This document shows positions 21,148-21,663 of a stretch of DNA of 21,663 nucleotides, piece after piece; the first letter of the stretch is position 1; every line of letters begins with the position of its first letter. The notes beneath the pieces are model-generated. The model had not been told where the DNA came from. It saw only the letters and a list, made by a program, of their open reading frames with translations, and searched no databases. The DNA is from a virus. The stretch is from positions 1 to 21,663 of IMG/VR virus record IMGVR_UViG_3300049596_000225. One strand, 5' to 3'. A program made the position numbers and the translations under genes.

Positions 21148-21663
21148 TGAGAATCGTTGAATTGATATTGGATGACCAACAATTGGCAAGTGGTATTGAT
21201 GCTATTAGCATTGTAGAAGCCCCCGCCATTGAATCCAATTTCATTGCATTGAAATCACACGAAATAAAGTTTGCCCAGGTGGATGCCGAAAAACGCATCT
21301 TGATGGGTCCCGTATTAATTCCAGACAAACCCATTTACCGCAAACAAGTGATGAATGGCGAGATGCAAGAGTTTTATGTCTACTTTTCAAAGAACACCGT
21401 ATCACGGGCATCGCAAATGTTTTTGATGAAGGGTAACCAAGGCAAAGCCACATTGGAACACGACATGGCGTTGCAAGGTATTTGCATGGTGGAATCTTGG
21501 ATTAAAGAGGACATGGAAAAAGACAAGTCGGCCATCTATGGTATGAACGATCCGATTGGAACTTGGATGGGGTCATTAAAGGTTACCAACGATGAGATTT
21601 GGAACGACTATGTTAAAACGGGTCGTGTTAAAGGATTCAGCATCGAAGGGTATTTTGCGGATA
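21147..21663 (+). CDS. XkdF-like prohead protease, partial at the 3' end
   Basis: The first 172 residues of a protein cut by the window end. The opening MRIVELILDDQQLASGIDAISIVEAPAIESNF matches the pattern of XkdF-type phage proteins, with LMGPVLIPDKPIYRK, then FYVYFSKNTVSRASQMF, LEHDMALQGICMVESWI and VKGFSIEGYFAD, which contain the likely His and Ser of a serine-protease active site (H in EHD, S in GFSIEG). It would mature the capsid scaffold. Its position after the tape measure suggests the head genes lie downstream. Confidence 0.8.
   Translation, partial: MRIVELILDDQQLASGIDAISIVEAPAIESNFIALKSHEIKFAQVDAEKRILMGPVLIPDKPIYRKQVMNGEMQEFYVYFSKNTVSRASQMFLMKGNQGKATLEHDMALQGICMVESWIKEDMEKDKSAIYGMNDPIGTWMGSLKVTNDEIWNDYVKTGRVKGFSIEGYFAD

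Noticed and set aside
1-21663. CRISPR arrays, tRNA genes, insertion sequences and attachment sites
   Set aside because: Looked for by eye; no repeat-spacer pattern, cloverleaf, transposase or integrase was seen. The only direct repeats are the cassette junction repeats and the promoter-associated motif.

Overview
The window looks like about half of the genome of a tailed, siphovirus-like double-stranded DNA phage that infects a member of the Bacteroidota. All genes lie on the plus strand. They are packed tightly: about sixteen junctions use a 4-base ATGA stop/start overlap. There are no tRNAs, rRNAs, IS elements or CRISPR arrays. Host assignment rests on promoters that match the Bacteroidota primary-sigma consensus TTTG-N19-TAnnTTTG (best cases at 10364-10394 and 4034-4064), on the near absence of Shine-Dalgarno sequences, and on many small proteins of kinds I recognise from Bacteroidota phages. 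I ran no database searches.

Layout. (1) 30-1990: early genes, including a membrane protein, an HTH protein and an OB-fold/SSB-like protein. (2) 1991-2165: a non-coding leader with a promoter and a strong terminator-like hairpin. (3) 2166-4045: a winged-helix replication initiator and a DnaB-type helicase. (4) 4076-5689: an array of small accessory proteins, three of whose junctions carry the same embedded GGAGG ribosome-binding motif. (5) 5686-8866: VRR-NUC nuclease, sigma-factor-like regulator, small zinc and HTH proteins, HNH endonuclease, ParB-like protein and small conserved proteins. (6) 8882-10362: terminase small and large subunits. (7) 10364-12931: a self-contained accessory unit with its own promoter, holding a C5-cytosine methyltransferase, a DnaA domain IV-like protein and a PAPS-reductase-like PP-loop protein, then a terminator-like hairpin. 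(8) 12953-21663: tail genes, including a tail-assembly-chaperone-like gene with a probable -1 frameshift, a gp10-like protein, two large structural proteins, the tape measure and, cut by the window end, an XkdF-like protease.

How it works together. The replication genes recruit and load the phage helicase. The nuclease, ParB-like and sigma-like proteins handle DNA processing and transcription. Terminase packages DNA, and the methyltransferase unit probably protects or marks it. The late block builds the tail.

The most unusual signals are two places where one stretch of DNA is open and protein-like in two frames. In the methyltransferase, the +1 frame stays open for 394 codons and carries six regularly placed LPTP/IPTP motifs of the kind seen in C5-methyltransferase target-recognition regions. 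In the chaperone gene, a run of nine T separates two C-termini of nearly equal length. Also notable are a conserved GACAAAT immediately downstream of three promoters whose mRNAs would be nearly leaderless, and the attenuator-like leader before the replication initiator.
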